This document shows, in pieces, positions 6,338 through 15,445 of a stretch of DNA of 38,383 nt (within the stretch, counting starts at the first letter, position 1; each line of letters opens with the position of its first letter). Position numbers and translations under genes: made by a program. Where the stretch lies: contig CALISI010000013.1 in the NCBI GenBank assembly GCA_938041695.1, forward strand, positions 1-38,383, read 5' to 3'. This DNA is from an uncultured Actinomyces sp. Its GTDB lineage: Bacteria; Actinomycetota; Actinomycetes; Actinomycetales; Actinomycetaceae. Below the pieces are notes generated by a model, which ran no database searches, had not been told where the DNA came from, and worked only from the letters and a program-made list of their open reading frames with translations.

Positions 6338-7198
6338 TCAGGGCTTCTCGGCTCCCGCCAGCGCGATGCTGACGGCGGCGTTGGTGGCGGGCCCATAGAC
6401 ACCGTCGACGACGGCTCCGACGGCGGCCTGGATGGCCTCGACGGTGCGGTCGTGCGCGGCCTCGGAGGCGGGGCCCCAGATGCCGTCGGGATCGGTCCCG
6501 ACCACGCTCTGGGTGAACTCGACGCCCATGGGGAATGTGATGCCGCCCCATTCGGAGGCGGAGGCGACGGCGAGGACGCGGGCCTGGGTGTCGGGCCCGC
6601 ACACGTTGTCAGCGGCGGCGCCGACGGCGCGCTGCAGCGCCTCGATGCTCGTGTACCCGGACTCGGTCGACGTCCCGTAGGAGCCTCCGCCGTCCCACTT
6701 GCCGTTGTCGATCATCCAGGCGAGGACGACATGCATGTCGACCCAGCCGAGGATGTCCGCCTCTTCCCTGTACTTGACCAGGACGCCGTTGCCGTTGTCC
6801 TGGGATCCGCCCATCGACGTGTTGCCCTCGATGGCGCGGAAGAGATCTGCAGCGGGGTCGGGCCAGGAATCGCCGACGTGGTCGGCGATTCCATCGCCGT
6901 GCCACTCATAGATCACCTGGCGGCCGTAGCCTGACTCGTCGCGCCAGGCACCGATCCGCTCGGCGAAGGTCTTGATGTAGGGGACGTACAGCCACCACGC
7001 GGCGTTCATGAGGTTGACGCCTGCCTGGAGGAACCCCCAGACCTGGAAAGCCCCGCACCACGCGCTGCCTCGGAAATCAGACCTGCCGATGGCATCCCAG
7101 TATTTGTTCCCGCCGACATGGCCGGCCTCGCCGAGCATGGCGCGCACGGCCGTGTCGACCGCGCTCACGACGCGGGGGTCGTTGGGGGAGCAGCTCAT
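6338..7198 (-). CDS. Endolysin: CHAP-like amidase/peptidase with C-terminal wall-binding repeats
   Basis: A 286-residue enzyme without signal peptide. The N-terminal 160 residues carry a CHAP/NlpC-type cysteine hydrolase: YWDAIGRSDFRGSAWCGAF puts the likely nucleophile at C48, and IADHVGD supplies H107. The C-terminal third has two peptidoglycan-binding-like repeats (IEALQRAVGAAADNVCGPDT and IQAAVGAVVDGVYGPAT). It would cleave host wall peptidoglycan at the end of the lytic cycle. The ATG overlaps the stop of the upstream 41-residue gene (ATGA), so translation is probably coupled. Confidence 0.85.
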   Translation of the reverse strand: MSCSPNDPRVVSAVDTAVRAMLGEAGHVGGNKYWDAIGRSDFRGSAWCGAFQVWGFLQAGVNLMNAAWWLYVPYIKTFAERIGAWRDESGYGRQVIYEWHGDGIADHVGDSWPDPAADLFRAIEGNTSMGGSQDNGNGVLVKYREEADILGWVDMHVVLAWMIDNGKWDGGGSYGTSTESGYTSIEALQRAVGAAADNVCGPDTQARVLAVASASEWGGITFPMGVEFTQSVVGTDPDGIWGPASEAAHDRTVEAIQAAVGAVVDGVYGPATNAAVSIALAGAEKP

Positions 7199-7320
7199 TG
7201 CGCACCACCGTCCCCGTCCGCGGTGGTCTCGCCGGGCGGCTGGGTCTCGTTTCGCTCAGTGAGGCGTTGCATGAGCTCGCGCTCCTCGTCAGCGGACGAG
7301 GGCATGATCGGACTAGACAT
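7195..7320 (-). CDS. Small 41-residue protein coupled to endolysin
   Basis: MSSPIMPSSADEERELMQRL followed by an acidic, proline-rich tail. AAAGGGATACATC precedes the ATG at 7320, and the stop overlaps the endolysin ATG. It is too short to classify; it may be a tail-tip remnant, or it may act mainly in translational coupling of the endolysin. A terminator-like hairpin lies just upstream, so lysis genes probably depend on readthrough. Confidence 0.6.
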   Translation of the reverse strand: MSSPIMPSSADEERELMQRLTERNETQPPGETTADGDGGAQ

Positions 7321-7345
7321 GATGTATCCCTTTCTGTGGGTGTGA

Positions 7346-7376
7346 GAAAGCCCCCGAGCCGGAGAGCTCAGGGGCC
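7346..7376 (-). terminator. Partial terminator between tail and lysis genes
   Basis: On the minus strand GCCCC-T-GAGC, a six-base loop and GCTCGGGGGC are followed by TTTCTC. The stem has one bulge and the T-run is short, so it is probably a leaky terminator that lowers lysis gene expression. No promoter fits in the 25 bases to the next gene. Confidence 0.65.
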
Positions 7377-7528
7377 TGTGGTGAACTGCCCAGAATTTTC
7401 GGACAGTTAGGTGAAGGTGGGGTCAGTTTCTGAAACTGAAATTCAGTGCCACATACAACGACATGGTTGACAACGGCCTGCCGCCACCCCTTATCCTGTG
7501 GACGGCGCGATCGACCGCTCCTGGAGCA
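7377..7528. other. Gene-free gap after the last tail gene, with palindromes
   Basis: No gene is seen in these 152 bases. CAGTTTCTGAAACTG (7424-7438) is a perfect palindrome with a one-base centre, and AACTG(C)C...GG(A)CAGTT arms lie at 7383-7408. Function unknown; possible operator or mRNA 3' structure. Confidence 0.4.
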
Positions 7529-8104
7529 TCAGATGTGCCAGACCATCGATGCCCCAATCCACTGGGGATAGACAATTTTGTTGGCCGTCGTTGTCAGCGT
7601 CAGACTGCGATTGTCGATACTCAGGTACATCGCGGGCTCGCCGGGGAGCGTGAAACGCGCGCCCGACACCGATGAGAGCTCTTCCGGTAGCGCTCCCACC
7701 GTCTGCGGGGAGTCCTTGTAGAACCAGGTCGCGGCGGCGGGCGAGAACACAATCATCGCGGTGCACAAGCGTCCCGTGCGCAGGCCGCCCTCGATGGCGC
7801 ACATCCACCCACTCGCTGGCGTGATCTTCCCCTTCAACGACTCCTGCGCCACCAGATTCGTCCACCGCGTACCGTCGTGAGCGGTAAGACCGCCCAGATC
7901 CGTACGAAAAACGTAGAGAGGACGCTGGGTGGACGCCGGATACCCAGTCGACCGCATTGCCTCGACCATGTTGTCGGCCTGCGCCTGCGACGACGCCGCG
8001 AGCATGCGATTCGACGTCAACCCCAGATCCATAAAATACTTCGTGAGCCTGGGCGGATCCCCACCATCCGGGGTGACAGCCCCATTCGGCCGCATCGTGA
8101 CCAT
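7529..8104 (-). CDS. Tail tip/fibre-region protein, unknown
   Basis: A 191-residue protein if started at the ATG at 8104 (AAAGG nine bases upstream); two further ATGs at 8110 and 8113 lie too close to that site. It ends a run of tail genes and is followed by the lysis cassette, where host-recognition or base-plate proteins usually sit. The sequence has a beta-rich centre (RPLYVFRTDLGGLTAHDGTRWTNL) and a C-terminal MYLSIDNRSLTLTTTANKIVYPQW; no enzyme motif is visible. The tail role is from position. Confidence 0.7.
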   Translation of the reverse strand: MVTMRPNGAVTPDGGDPPRLTKYFMDLGLTSNRMLAASSQAQADNMVEAMRSTGYPASTQRPLYVFRTDLGGLTAHDGTRWTNLVAQESLKGKITPASGWMCAIEGGLRTGRLCTAMIVFSPAAATWFYKDSPQTVGALPEELSSVSGARFTLPGEPAMYLSIDNRSLTLTTTANKIVYPQWIGASMVWHI

Positions 8105-8122
8105 AGTCATCATCCTTTCGGT

Positions 8123-9076
8123 CTATTCCCACGCGGCCTCGAGCAGACCCGATTCCGGGTCGGCATCGACGCCGTCCACGCCGCCATACGCGGCGCCCGA
8201 CATAAAGATCCCGCCCCCGGCCGCCAGGAGCGGCCCCCAGGCCGTCGGGAGGTCGTGCCACGTGCCGCCCGCGTTCGGCGGCACAGTCGCCACCACCGCG
8301 TCCGCGAGCGCCGTTGGCCGCCCGCTGGCCCGGTCCATGAGGCCGTGGGGGGCAAGCCGGAATTCGATCGCGGAGGATGCTGGTCCGATCTGGGGTTTGC
8401 GGCGGGCGAGACGGATACGGAGGCTAGTAACTCTACGGCCCGCGAGGATCGCGGCACCATGCCCGTACCACCACGTACCGAGATACGGCGGCCGCGTATC
8501 CGAAGTGCCCTGATACACGGAGGCTCCCTTGTATGCGTCCCAGGTGTTCCCTTGGCGCGCGTCCCAGGTGGCGGAGTCGATGGCGCGGATTGTGATGAAT
8601 CCGGGACGCGTCTCCGCTATTGGTACGGGCCATTGGGATTCCGCTGGCGGTGGTGCGGAGCGCTTTCCCATCGCGATAGGTGTGGATCCGTGCCAGATCA
8701 GCATCACCTGGTCGCCGACTGCGGGCGTGTAGGTGGTGAGGTAGGCGGCCTCGAGTTCGCCGAGCCATTCGGCTCGCACAGTGATCGTCTTAGCACCTGA
8801 CGGGGTTTTGGTCACGGTTCCCACCGCTGGGGTGGGGGTGTCTAAGACTCGGCCTAGGACGAGGCTCGTGCGTTGTCCGCCCGCGTCGTTGGTGATTTGC
8901 ACGAGCACGGTGTCGCCGTCGTTGACGACGGTTCCGGACAGCCAGCGGGCTTTGATGGGGGAGCCTCCGACGGTTACGACCGGCCCTCCGTCTGCGCGGT
9001 TCTTCACGGTTCCGAGCATGGTGCGCGTGCCCGCCGAGATTCCCTCGGCGGAGATCATCGAGGCGAGCTCATCCAC
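8123..9076 (-). CDS. Minor tail protein
   Basis: A 317-residue protein. Residues 15-130 look like an OB-like, beta-rich domain (GTVKNRADGGPVVTVGG...VLVQITND) as in base-plate hub or minor tail proteins, and the C-terminal half (WYGHGAAILAGRRVTSLRIRLARRK) resembles carbohydrate-binding or fibre modules. It overlaps the preceding tail gene by eight bases. Exact place in the tip is not known. Confidence 0.7.
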   Translation of the reverse strand: MDELASMISAEGISAGTRTMLGTVKNRADGGPVVTVGGSPIKARWLSGTVVNDGDTVLVQITNDAGGQRTSLVLGRVLDTPTPAVGTVTKTPSGAKTITVRAEWLGELEAAYLTTYTPAVGDQVMLIWHGSTPIAMGKRSAPPPAESQWPVPIAETRPGFITIRAIDSATWDARQGNTWDAYKGASVYQGTSDTRPPYLGTWWYGHGAAILAGRRVTSLRIRLARRKPQIGPASSAIEFRLAPHGLMDRASGRPTALADAVVATVPPNAGGTWHDLPTAWGPLLAAGGGIFMSGAAYGGVDGVDADPESGLLEAAWE

Positions 9077-10226
9077 GGATTGCCTCCACGAAATCGTCCA
9101 TCGCCACGTTGACGACCACCTCCATCTGGGAGACGCCAGCGGCGGTTCCCCTGCGACTGATCGAGGCGACGGCTCCAGTGACGGCGCGGAAGCCGTGGCA
9201 GGTCGGCATCTCGATGCGCACAGGGTCAGAGGATTGCAGGCCCGGGTGGTTCAGGCACTGCACCGTGATGGGTAGCGCTCGTTTCGCGATCTTGGTGGTG
9301 AGGACGGTGCGTGCATCGGCTACGGCCTGCTCGACGCTGGTGGTCGCCGGGTTGTCGTGGAATACGATGCGGCGTCCGAGCGGGCCGCCCCAGCGCAGGG
9401 GCCCGGTTTCGATCCGGTAGGAGCCCATGATCTCCGCGTTGCCGCCCGATGACGAAGAAACACACTCGTTGTAGAGCTTGTCGATCGAGTGCTCGAAGTC
9501 GACGCCGATGAGTACTCCGTCGTCGCCGCCGTTGATAGTCCACACGGGGTCTGTGCCCGGGACTTCGACATACGCCGCGCCGTCGGGGCCCATGCGGATG
9601 ACCGCGCCGAGCGTGTCCGCCAGGTCCTCCGCCGCGTCCATGCGGGCCCCTTGGCCCTTGTCGTACACCATGAGAGGAGAGACGCGGCGGTCCACGTCGA
9701 CGCCCTTGCCGATGACGACGGGGACGATCCCCGACAGCAGTCTTTGGATCTCGCTCACGGCGCTCACGGATCCCGGTGGGGATTGCGGGGCCGCGAGCCC
9801 ATCGGCTTTCACGACGGCGGTCAGGTCCGCAGCAGTGACAGTGATCGACGCGCCCGCGCAGATGAGCTGGCGATCCGCGCCGCGCTGGGACACCGCCCAG
9901 GACGCCGCTGGCCTTGATTTGGTGATCAGGAACATTCCGAGCTCCACGCGTTTGCCGCCGGGCATAATGTGGCTGATAGCGAGGCGCTGTCCGCACGCGG
10001 ACAGCGGGTCCTCGTAGCCCAGGGGGATGAGGTCCCCTTCCGGGTCCTCGATCTGCAGGCTCAGCTCGCGCCGCACCTGCCTGGTCGCATCGTCCGTCAT
10101 CGACCAGGACGACGCGACGAGATCCTGCGCGACTAGACGCCCGCCGTACCAGGCAGACGCCTCGATCTTCTCGCCCTCACGCGACCCCGTGAGCGCCTCT
10201 AGGACGTCCTCGCTCAGTGTGATCAC
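9069..10226 (-). CDS. Minor tail protein, base-plate hub candidate
   Basis: A 385-residue protein; the GTG at 10226 overlaps the TGA of the upstream gene (GTGA). The N-terminus (ITLSEDVLEALTGSREGEKIEASAWYGGRLVAQDL) and the central VDFEHSIDKLYNECV region resemble DUF5047-like actinophage tail proteins, which are related to base-plate hub proteins. Many beta strands and no enzyme motif are seen. Position after the distal tail gene supports the call; the domain name is tentative. Confidence 0.7.
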   Translation of the reverse strand: MITLSEDVLEALTGSREGEKIEASAWYGGRLVAQDLVASSWSMTDDATRQVRRELSLQIEDPEGDLIPLGYEDPLSACGQRLAISHIMPGGKRVELGMFLITKSRPAASWAVSQRGADRQLICAGASITVTAADLTAVVKADGLAAPQSPPGSVSAVSEIQRLLSGIVPVVIGKGVDVDRRVSPLMVYDKGQGARMDAAEDLADTLGAVIRMGPDGAAYVEVPGTDPVWTINGGDDGVLIGVDFEHSIDKLYNECVSSSSGGNAEIMGSYRIETGPLRWGGPLGRRIVFHDNPATTSVEQAVADARTVLTTKIAKRALPITVQCLNHPGLQSSDPVRIEMPTCHGFRAVTGAVASISRRGTAAGVSQMEVVVNVAMDDFVEAIRG

Positions 10227-11062
10227 AGCAGTCCCCCCATCTTCGGATCGCGTTCGACGTCGGCCATCGACAGGCCCTTCCCCCAAGCCATCGATTCCAC
10301 CCGCGTCAAGGTGAGTTTCTTCCACAGATCCTCGACCGCATCCATCGTCCATCTCTCCCACGCCACTGCGTGGGAGACCGGGCGCACGAGGCGTGCAGTG
10401 CCCGACCATAGGACGAGCCCTACTTGTCCGCTCCGACGCCGCGGATACGACGCTGACAGATCCGGGATCGCAAGGAATGACACGGGTTCGAGGGACGGCA
10501 TGTCCTCCGGCATGCGGACGATGAGGATCGAGGAGTCCAAGATCTGCGCGGCAGCCTCGGACGCGCCCCTGGTCACGGTGGCCAGTTCGAGCTGGATGCC
10601 CGACGGCCTCGACCGGCGCATGCCGACAGCGACCGGGTAGGACGATCCAATGATGTCCACGGTCTCGACCGTGGCCGCGCGGCTGTCGGCCGCGAGCGCC
10701 CCGGCACGCAGGATGATCTGCGCGCCCGACGTGTCATCAAGAGCGACGGAGAGAGCCCTGGCCGGGTCGTAGGGGTCTGTGATCCACCCCCACCCCCTTG
10801 GCGACTCGACCCTGTACGTGGCCTCCGCAGTCTCGGAGCCCGCAGTCACCCTGTACCGGACCTGGCGACTCAGCGGCACGTCGTAGTCGACGAGGAAGCC
10901 CTCGCCGTACACGCGCATCGCCCGTCCCCCGCGCACCGTCTGCTCGGTGTCCCCGACGATGCGGCAGACGCGCACCAGCGCGTCCTTCACTCCCCGGATG
11001 ATGACGGCGGCGCACGGGGCGTCAGACGGTCCTGCGTACGCCTTGACCTCGCATGTGAGCAT
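10223..11062 (-). CDS. Distal tail/minor tail protein
   Basis: A 279-residue, beta-rich protein directly after the tape measure gene, where siphophages carry the distal tail (Dit-like) protein. Features are an N-terminal beta domain with RYRVTAGSETAEATYRVESP and a C-terminal WERWTMDAVEDLWKKLTLTRVESM helix region. No close motif is recognised, so the assignment is positional. Confidence 0.7.
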   Translation of the reverse strand: MLTCEVKAYAGPSDAPCAAVIIRGVKDALVRVCRIVGDTEQTVRGGRAMRVYGEGFLVDYDVPLSRQVRYRVTAGSETAEATYRVESPRGWGWITDPYDPARALSVALDDTSGAQIILRAGALAADSRAATVETVDIIGSSYPVAVGMRRSRPSGIQLELATVTRGASEAAAQILDSSILIVRMPEDMPSLEPVSFLAIPDLSASYPRRRSGQVGLVLWSGTARLVRPVSHAVAWERWTMDAVEDLWKKLTLTRVESMAWGKGLSMADVERDPKMGGLL

Positions 11063-11078
11063 GCGTCCTCCTCCCCGT

Positions 11079-14000
11079 CTACCGGTACAGTCCGCGGCGG
11101 CGCGACTGCTCGCGCAGCGACGCCACGACCCGGGCGTCCATCGACCCCATCAGGACGTCGTCGACGTCGTGGACCTCGAGGGAAATCGACGCGCTTCCGA
11201 GAGCCTGAATAATCGCCGACGCCAGGGCGTCCGCCAAGCCCACGCCCGAACTCGCGCCCGGCAGGGCCGCCGGGCCACCAGCGGTTGGCACCGTCGTCGG
11301 GCGCGTCCCGGCAAGTGAATCCGTGAATCCTGTGAGGGTCGCTCTGACCTGCGCGTACCGGTCCGCCAGCCCCTCCTCGAGGCCCTGCATGATCAACCGA
11401 CCTGCAGGCCGGAGCAGCACACGGTCTCGCTCTTCCGGCCCTTTCCACGACGGGATGAGATTGGTGAGCGAGGATAACGCGCCCTGCACGGAGCTGATCA
11501 TCCCCTTGATGCCGTCGATAAGGCCCTGAATGATTTTCCTGCCCGCGTCGAGGAGCCACGACCCAGCCCCAGCGAACACTCCCTTAATCATGCTCGGAAT
11601 ACCCGTGAAGACGGATTTCAAGGTGCCCGTGACAAGCCCCGAAATAGCACTCACAGCATTACTGAAAATGGACTTGACGCCATCCCACGCCATTGTCCAG
11701 TTTCCAGTGAACACTCCTGTCACGAAATCAATCAGGCCCTGGATAACTCCGATCAAGCTGGTGATGACCGGCACCAGGTTGCCGATGATCTGACCGGCCA
11801 GCGTGATCACCGGTCCAATCACCGCCGAGAACAGGCTCACCAGCGGAGGAAGAATAGCACCGATCAGCTGCACCAGCGGAGGCAGCAGTGGCAGTACCGC
11901 CGAAACGATCTGCATTACCGCGCTCACTACCTGCATGAAGACCGGGACCAGAGCGGTCACGATTTCCATGATCGGCGGGAGCAGCGCGGATACCAGCTGC
12001 GTGAGGATCGGCGCGAGCTGCGCGATCACCTCCGCTATCTGCGTGATCACAGGGATCACGAGCGGCAATACTGCGCTCACCACTTGGATCAGGACCGGCA
12101 ACAGAGCCGAGATGATCGCAATGATCGGCGGCAGTACCGCGCTCACTACTTGGATCAGGACCGGCAGCAGAGCCTGGATGAGCGCGCCGATCTGCGTGAT
12201 GATCGGCAGTAGTTGCGGGAGCAGGTCAGCGACCATCTGGGTGATGAGCGGCATCATCTGCAGCAGCAGCGCCGACACTTGCGGGAGCACCGCCGCTACA
12301 ACGTCCGCCACCACGCCGATCACCTGCGAGATCACGCCCGCAAGGCTCGACATCAGGGGGATCAGTGAGGGCATCACGCCGTTGACGAGCGCAATGAAGT
12401 GCTGGGCGATCAACCCCAGCACGGGTGCCAGCGCGTTAAATGCGCTCGCCAGCGACCCTCCGACGACCTGTCCCATCATGCCGAGCATCGTCCCAAGCTG
12501 CTCGAACGCTGGGGCGAGATTGACCATCACGGACCCGAAGGAGTCCGCCAGGACACTGGCGATATTTGACAGCGCGTCTTGGAAGGGCTTGCTCGTCGCT
12601 GCGAACCCCGCGAGCGCCCCCAGAGCGATCCCTATCGGGCCCGTGAGGCCAGCGAAACCCGCCCCTAGAATCGGGATCTTCGACAGCAGCGGAGCGAATG
12701 CCCCGACCACGCCAGCGACAACCGGTATCAGACCCTGCATCGCCCCTGTGAATTGCGAGAAGCCCCCTCCCTGGAATGCCTGGATTAGTCCAACTATTTT
12801 GTTCCCAACCGCGTCAATTGCTCCACCAATTGAGTTGATAGCACCAGAAATGCGGTCTGCACCAATCGCCTGAATAATGTTCGCAATATTGCGGCTAACC
12901 GCAGTTCCCACATTCGTAAATGCTGTTTTTATTCCAGCCGTGGCATCCTTCGCCTGTTGCGCGAATGAGGCGAATCCGTTTATCCCCTCGTTATTCAGCC
13001 GCATTATCGCGTTATTGAAATCGTCGAATGAGACTTTCCCGTCTCTCATGGCCTCATACAGGGCCATCGTGTTCGCGGTCGGCCCTAGAAGCGCCTGCGC
13101 GATCTGCCCCAGCTGTCCGGGCATAACCTCCTGCAGCGTCCTCCACGACTGCAGATCGACCTTTCCCTTCCCGAGCATCTGCGTGTACTGGATCATGGCC
13201 CGCGAGGCCTCCGCGCCGCCCTTCCCGCCTGCCAGCAGCGCGTTATTGAGCGCCAGCGACAACTCGGTCGCGTCCCCGAGGGACTTCGTGAGCGGCGCGA
13301 GCTGCTGCGTCGTCGACGCGATGTCATCGAGGCGCGTCGGCAGCCCCTTGATACCGTCGGCCATACGCGACACCGATGCGCGCGCGTCGTCCGCCGAGTA
13401 TCCGAGATTCGCCATGACCTTCGGGAAGCTATTCAGGGTGTCCACACGGGACACTGCAGACCCGAGCTGCGATGCGATCACCGTCGCCGCGGCGGCAAAC
13501 GCCGCGACCAGCGTCGCGGCGCCGGCTTTCGCAACGCTGGAGATCGTCGACGCCATCGATGACGCTCCCGACACCACTGCGCGCGTCACCCCAGCCATGC
13601 CTGCCCCCACAGCGCCAGCCAGGCCGGACATCGCCGGTCCGATAGCCGGGGCGATCGCGGAGAACGCCGACGCTGCCCGGCCCGCAACGCCCGCGAGCGC
13701 GGACGCCACTGCCGGGGCAATCCGTTGGATGGGTGCGGTGATCTTCGCGGTGAGGCCACCGAATGAGGTAATTCTTCCGATGAAGCCCGCGGCGGATGTC
13801 GCGGCTGAGACCATGCCGTCTCGGAATCGCGCAACTCCTGCCACGAGGGGGGTGAACGCGCGCGCGCCAGCGCCTCTCAGAGCAACGGCAACACGGGCGA
13901 CGGCTGCCTCGGCGGGCGCAAGGGCCTGGCGGGTCTGCCCACCGAGGGTGCCCATGCGCCCGGAGAACACCGAGGCTGCGGCGGCAGAGGATGTGAATCC

Positions 14001-14582
14001 GTCGCGGAATCGCCCGACGGAGCTCGCGACGTTGGTGGCCGCGCCCTTGAGGGCCTGCAGGCGCGTCACATGCGCTGTTGCCGCGGCTGCGGCCTGGGAC
14101 TGCGCGGCTGCGAGGGCGGCCTGCGCAGACTTGAGGCGGCCGGTTGCGGCGCTAACCGCTTCGGCCTCGGCGGCCTGGCGTCGGCGCGCTGAGGCGAGGC
14201 GCTCTTCTGCGCGCACCACTTGGGAGGACCCGGCAGCGTACTTCGCCTGGGCCTCGGCAAGTTGGGTCTCCGCGATGCGTGTCTTACCCGCTGAGTCCTG
14301 CTGCTTGAGCCGCGCGGAGGCGAGGGCGCGGGATGCGGCGGCGACGTCGGTGCGCAGCTTGCGGAGTCCGTCACCGCCCATCGAGCCCGTTGCCTGCTTG
14401 AAGCCTGCGGCGGTCTCGCGGCCGAGGCGCTGTCCGATGGCCTGGCCAGCGCCGGAGAAGGCTCTCTGGAACCCTATCCGTCCCTCGGACGCGGAGCCCT
14501 TCACCTCGGCGGCTACCGCTTTCTTGAAGCCCCGCATGACGGGGAAAATGGCGATGTGTGCCGATCCGACTTCCGCCGACAT
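11079..14582 (-). CDS. Tape measure protein
   Basis: A 1167-residue protein, the largest in the window. Residues 60-190 are alanine-rich coiled coil (ARLKQQDSAGKTRIAETQLA), then small-residue hydrophobic stretches, a region like phage tail tape measure motifs (SRVDTLNSFPKVMANLGYSA ... GLPTRLDDIASTTQQL, about 370-560), and from about 740 to 960 a strikingly hydrophobic periodic segment with repeated LIQVVSAVLP and ALLPPI units. At about 1.5 angstrom per residue it predicts a tail near 175 nm. Its place after the frameshifted chaperone genes and before the tail tip fits. It may also help DNA cross the membrane through its hydrophobic section. Confidence 0.95.
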   Translation of the reverse strand: MSAEVGSAHIAIFPVMRGFKKAVAAEVKGSASEGRIGFQRAFSGAGQAIGQRLGRETAAGFKQATGSMGGDGLRKLRTDVAAASRALASARLKQQDSAGKTRIAETQLAEAQAKYAAGSSQVVRAEERLASARRRQAAEAEAVSAATGRLKSAQAALAAAQSQAAAAATAHVTRLQALKGAATNVASSVGRFRDGFTSSAAAASVFSGRMGTLGGQTRQALAPAEAAVARVAVALRGAGARAFTPLVAGVARFRDGMVSAATSAAGFIGRITSFGGLTAKITAPIQRIAPAVASALAGVAGRAASAFSAIAPAIGPAMSGLAGAVGAGMAGVTRAVVSGASSMASTISSVAKAGAATLVAAFAAAATVIASQLGSAVSRVDTLNSFPKVMANLGYSADDARASVSRMADGIKGLPTRLDDIASTTQQLAPLTKSLGDATELSLALNNALLAGGKGGAEASRAMIQYTQMLGKGKVDLQSWRTLQEVMPGQLGQIAQALLGPTANTMALYEAMRDGKVSFDDFNNAIMRLNNEGINGFASFAQQAKDATAGIKTAFTNVGTAVSRNIANIIQAIGADRISGAINSIGGAIDAVGNKIVGLIQAFQGGGFSQFTGAMQGLIPVVAGVVGAFAPLLSKIPILGAGFAGLTGPIGIALGALAGFAATSKPFQDALSNIASVLADSFGSVMVNLAPAFEQLGTMLGMMGQVVGGSLASAFNALAPVLGLIAQHFIALVNGVMPSLIPLMSSLAGVISQVIGVVADVVAAVLPQVSALLLQMMPLITQMVADLLPQLLPIITQIGALIQALLPVLIQVVSAVLPPIIAIISALLPVLIQVVSAVLPLVIPVITQIAEVIAQLAPILTQLVSALLPPIMEIVTALVPVFMQVVSAVMQIVSAVLPLLPPLVQLIGAILPPLVSLFSAVIGPVITLAGQIIGNLVPVITSLIGVIQGLIDFVTGVFTGNWTMAWDGVKSIFSNAVSAISGLVTGTLKSVFTGIPSMIKGVFAGAGSWLLDAGRKIIQGLIDGIKGMISSVQGALSSLTNLIPSWKGPEERDRVLLRPAGRLIMQGLEEGLADRYAQVRATLTGFTDSLAGTRPTTVPTAGGPAALPGASSGVGLADALASAIIQALGSASISLEVHDVDDVLMGSMDARVVASLREQSRRRGLYR

Positions 14583-14611
14583 GCGGGACCCCCTTATGCA
14601 GTTGTGTGTGC

Positions 14612-15351
14612 TTAGCCGCTGATGATGATCGACTCCGCGAGCTCGGCCTGCGCGCGAGTGATCTCGTCGTCCGTGATCCGCTCGGTGCCTGTGGCGGTCG
14701 TGTTCTTGTAGGGCATAACCTTGCTGGCCTGGTCGCCGGTCAGGGCCTGGACCTGCACGAGGTCAACCAGTCGGGCGGGGTACTCCCAGCCCGCGGCTTC
14801 TGCGCCGAGCGATGTAGATGGGTCCGCGAGCGCGTCAAGTACGAGAGCGCGGACCTCAGGCCAGGGGAAGTGGGGCTGCCCGGCCTGCCACCAGGACACC
14901 CCGTACCGTGCCCGCAGTGTGGCGGGCAAGGTCACGGGGTGGTCCTTGGCGAGCTGGGTCAGCCCTGCGATTCCCCCAGGGTCATCTGGGAGAGCCGCTC
15001 GAACGCTCGGAAGTACTTCCCGGCATAGTCGGCGACCGAGATGAGATCGGCCTTCTTGAGATACTCGAGGTCCTCGTCCTGGCCGAGGAGCTCGAGCAGA
15101 GTGCGAATCTGGTCGGCCTCGGGCTTGTCGCCCAGGCCGTTGACCGTGTCGATCGTCTCGACGGAGAGGTGGAGGGGCGTATGGATGATGCGCCCATCTG
15201 GGAACCGCGCGACGAAGGTGCCGTCGCGGCTGATGATGTACTTGATTCTCTGGGCGGCTGCGAGTTCGCGGAGGGCACCGTCCTCGGCAGTGTCGTTCCA
15301 CGAGTCGAAGTCGTAGGTGCCGTCAGCGTGGGCGTCGGTGAGCTCGTACAC
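14612..15351 (-). CDS. Tail assembly chaperone, -1 frameshift fusion (G-T type)
   Basis: The downstream frame from 14974 to 14612 (120 residues, GIAGLTQLAKDHPVTLPATL ... ITRAQAELAESIIISG) has no start or ribosome site of its own and overlaps the end of the upstream chaperone frame in the -1 register. Slippage on GGGGGAA (14971-14977; zero-frame codons GGG GAA) joins 126 upstream codons to it, giving a 246-residue fusion, as in lambda G/GT. The fusion bridges tape measure and tail tube during assembly. The TMP gene follows immediately. Confidence 0.85.
14959..15351 (-). CDS. Tail assembly chaperone, zero-frame product (G type)
   Basis: A 130-residue acidic protein starting at the GTG at 15351, with GAAAGGA upstream. 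MYELTDAHADGTYDFDSWN and the helical C-terminus (LISVADYAGKYFRAFERLSQ) are typical of small tail chaperones located between major tail and tape measure genes. It ends ...TLGESQG in the zero frame, just past the slippery heptamer; ribosomes that slip make the longer fusion. Confidence 0.85.
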   Translation of the reverse strand: MYELTDAHADGTYDFDSWNDTAEDGALRELAAAQRIKYIISRDGTFVARFPDGRIIHTPLHLSVETIDTVNGLGDKPEADQIRTLLELLGQDEDLEYLKKADLISVADYAGKYFRAFERLSQMTLGESQG

Positions 15352-15389
15352 GGGCTGGTCCTTTCAGGAGGTGGGGGTGTGGGGGGGTT

Positions 15390-15431
15390 GCTGGGCGGGA
15401 GAGGCACCCCCGGGCTCTTCTCCCACCCAGC
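15390..15431 (-). terminator. Hairpin after major tail gene
   Basis: GCTGGGTGGGAGA pairs with TCTCCCGCCCAGC (one G-U pair) on the minus strand, with a 16-base loop. It is followed by AACCCCCCC rather than a T-run. It probably reduces chaperone and tape measure expression relative to the tail tube protein. Confidence 0.55.
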
Positions 15432-15445
15432 TGCTCGGTTGGGCT

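Noticed and set aside
7467..7498. Plus-strand promoter TTGACA...TATCCT after the last tail gene
   Set aside because: The spacer is 19 bp, the -10 is weak, and no plus-strand gene follows.
12877..14622. Long plus-strand frames opposite the tape measure gene (also 11803-12873)
   Set aside because: They are produced by codon bias of the minus-strand gene; no ribosome sites, and low-complexity Ala/Ser/Thr composition.
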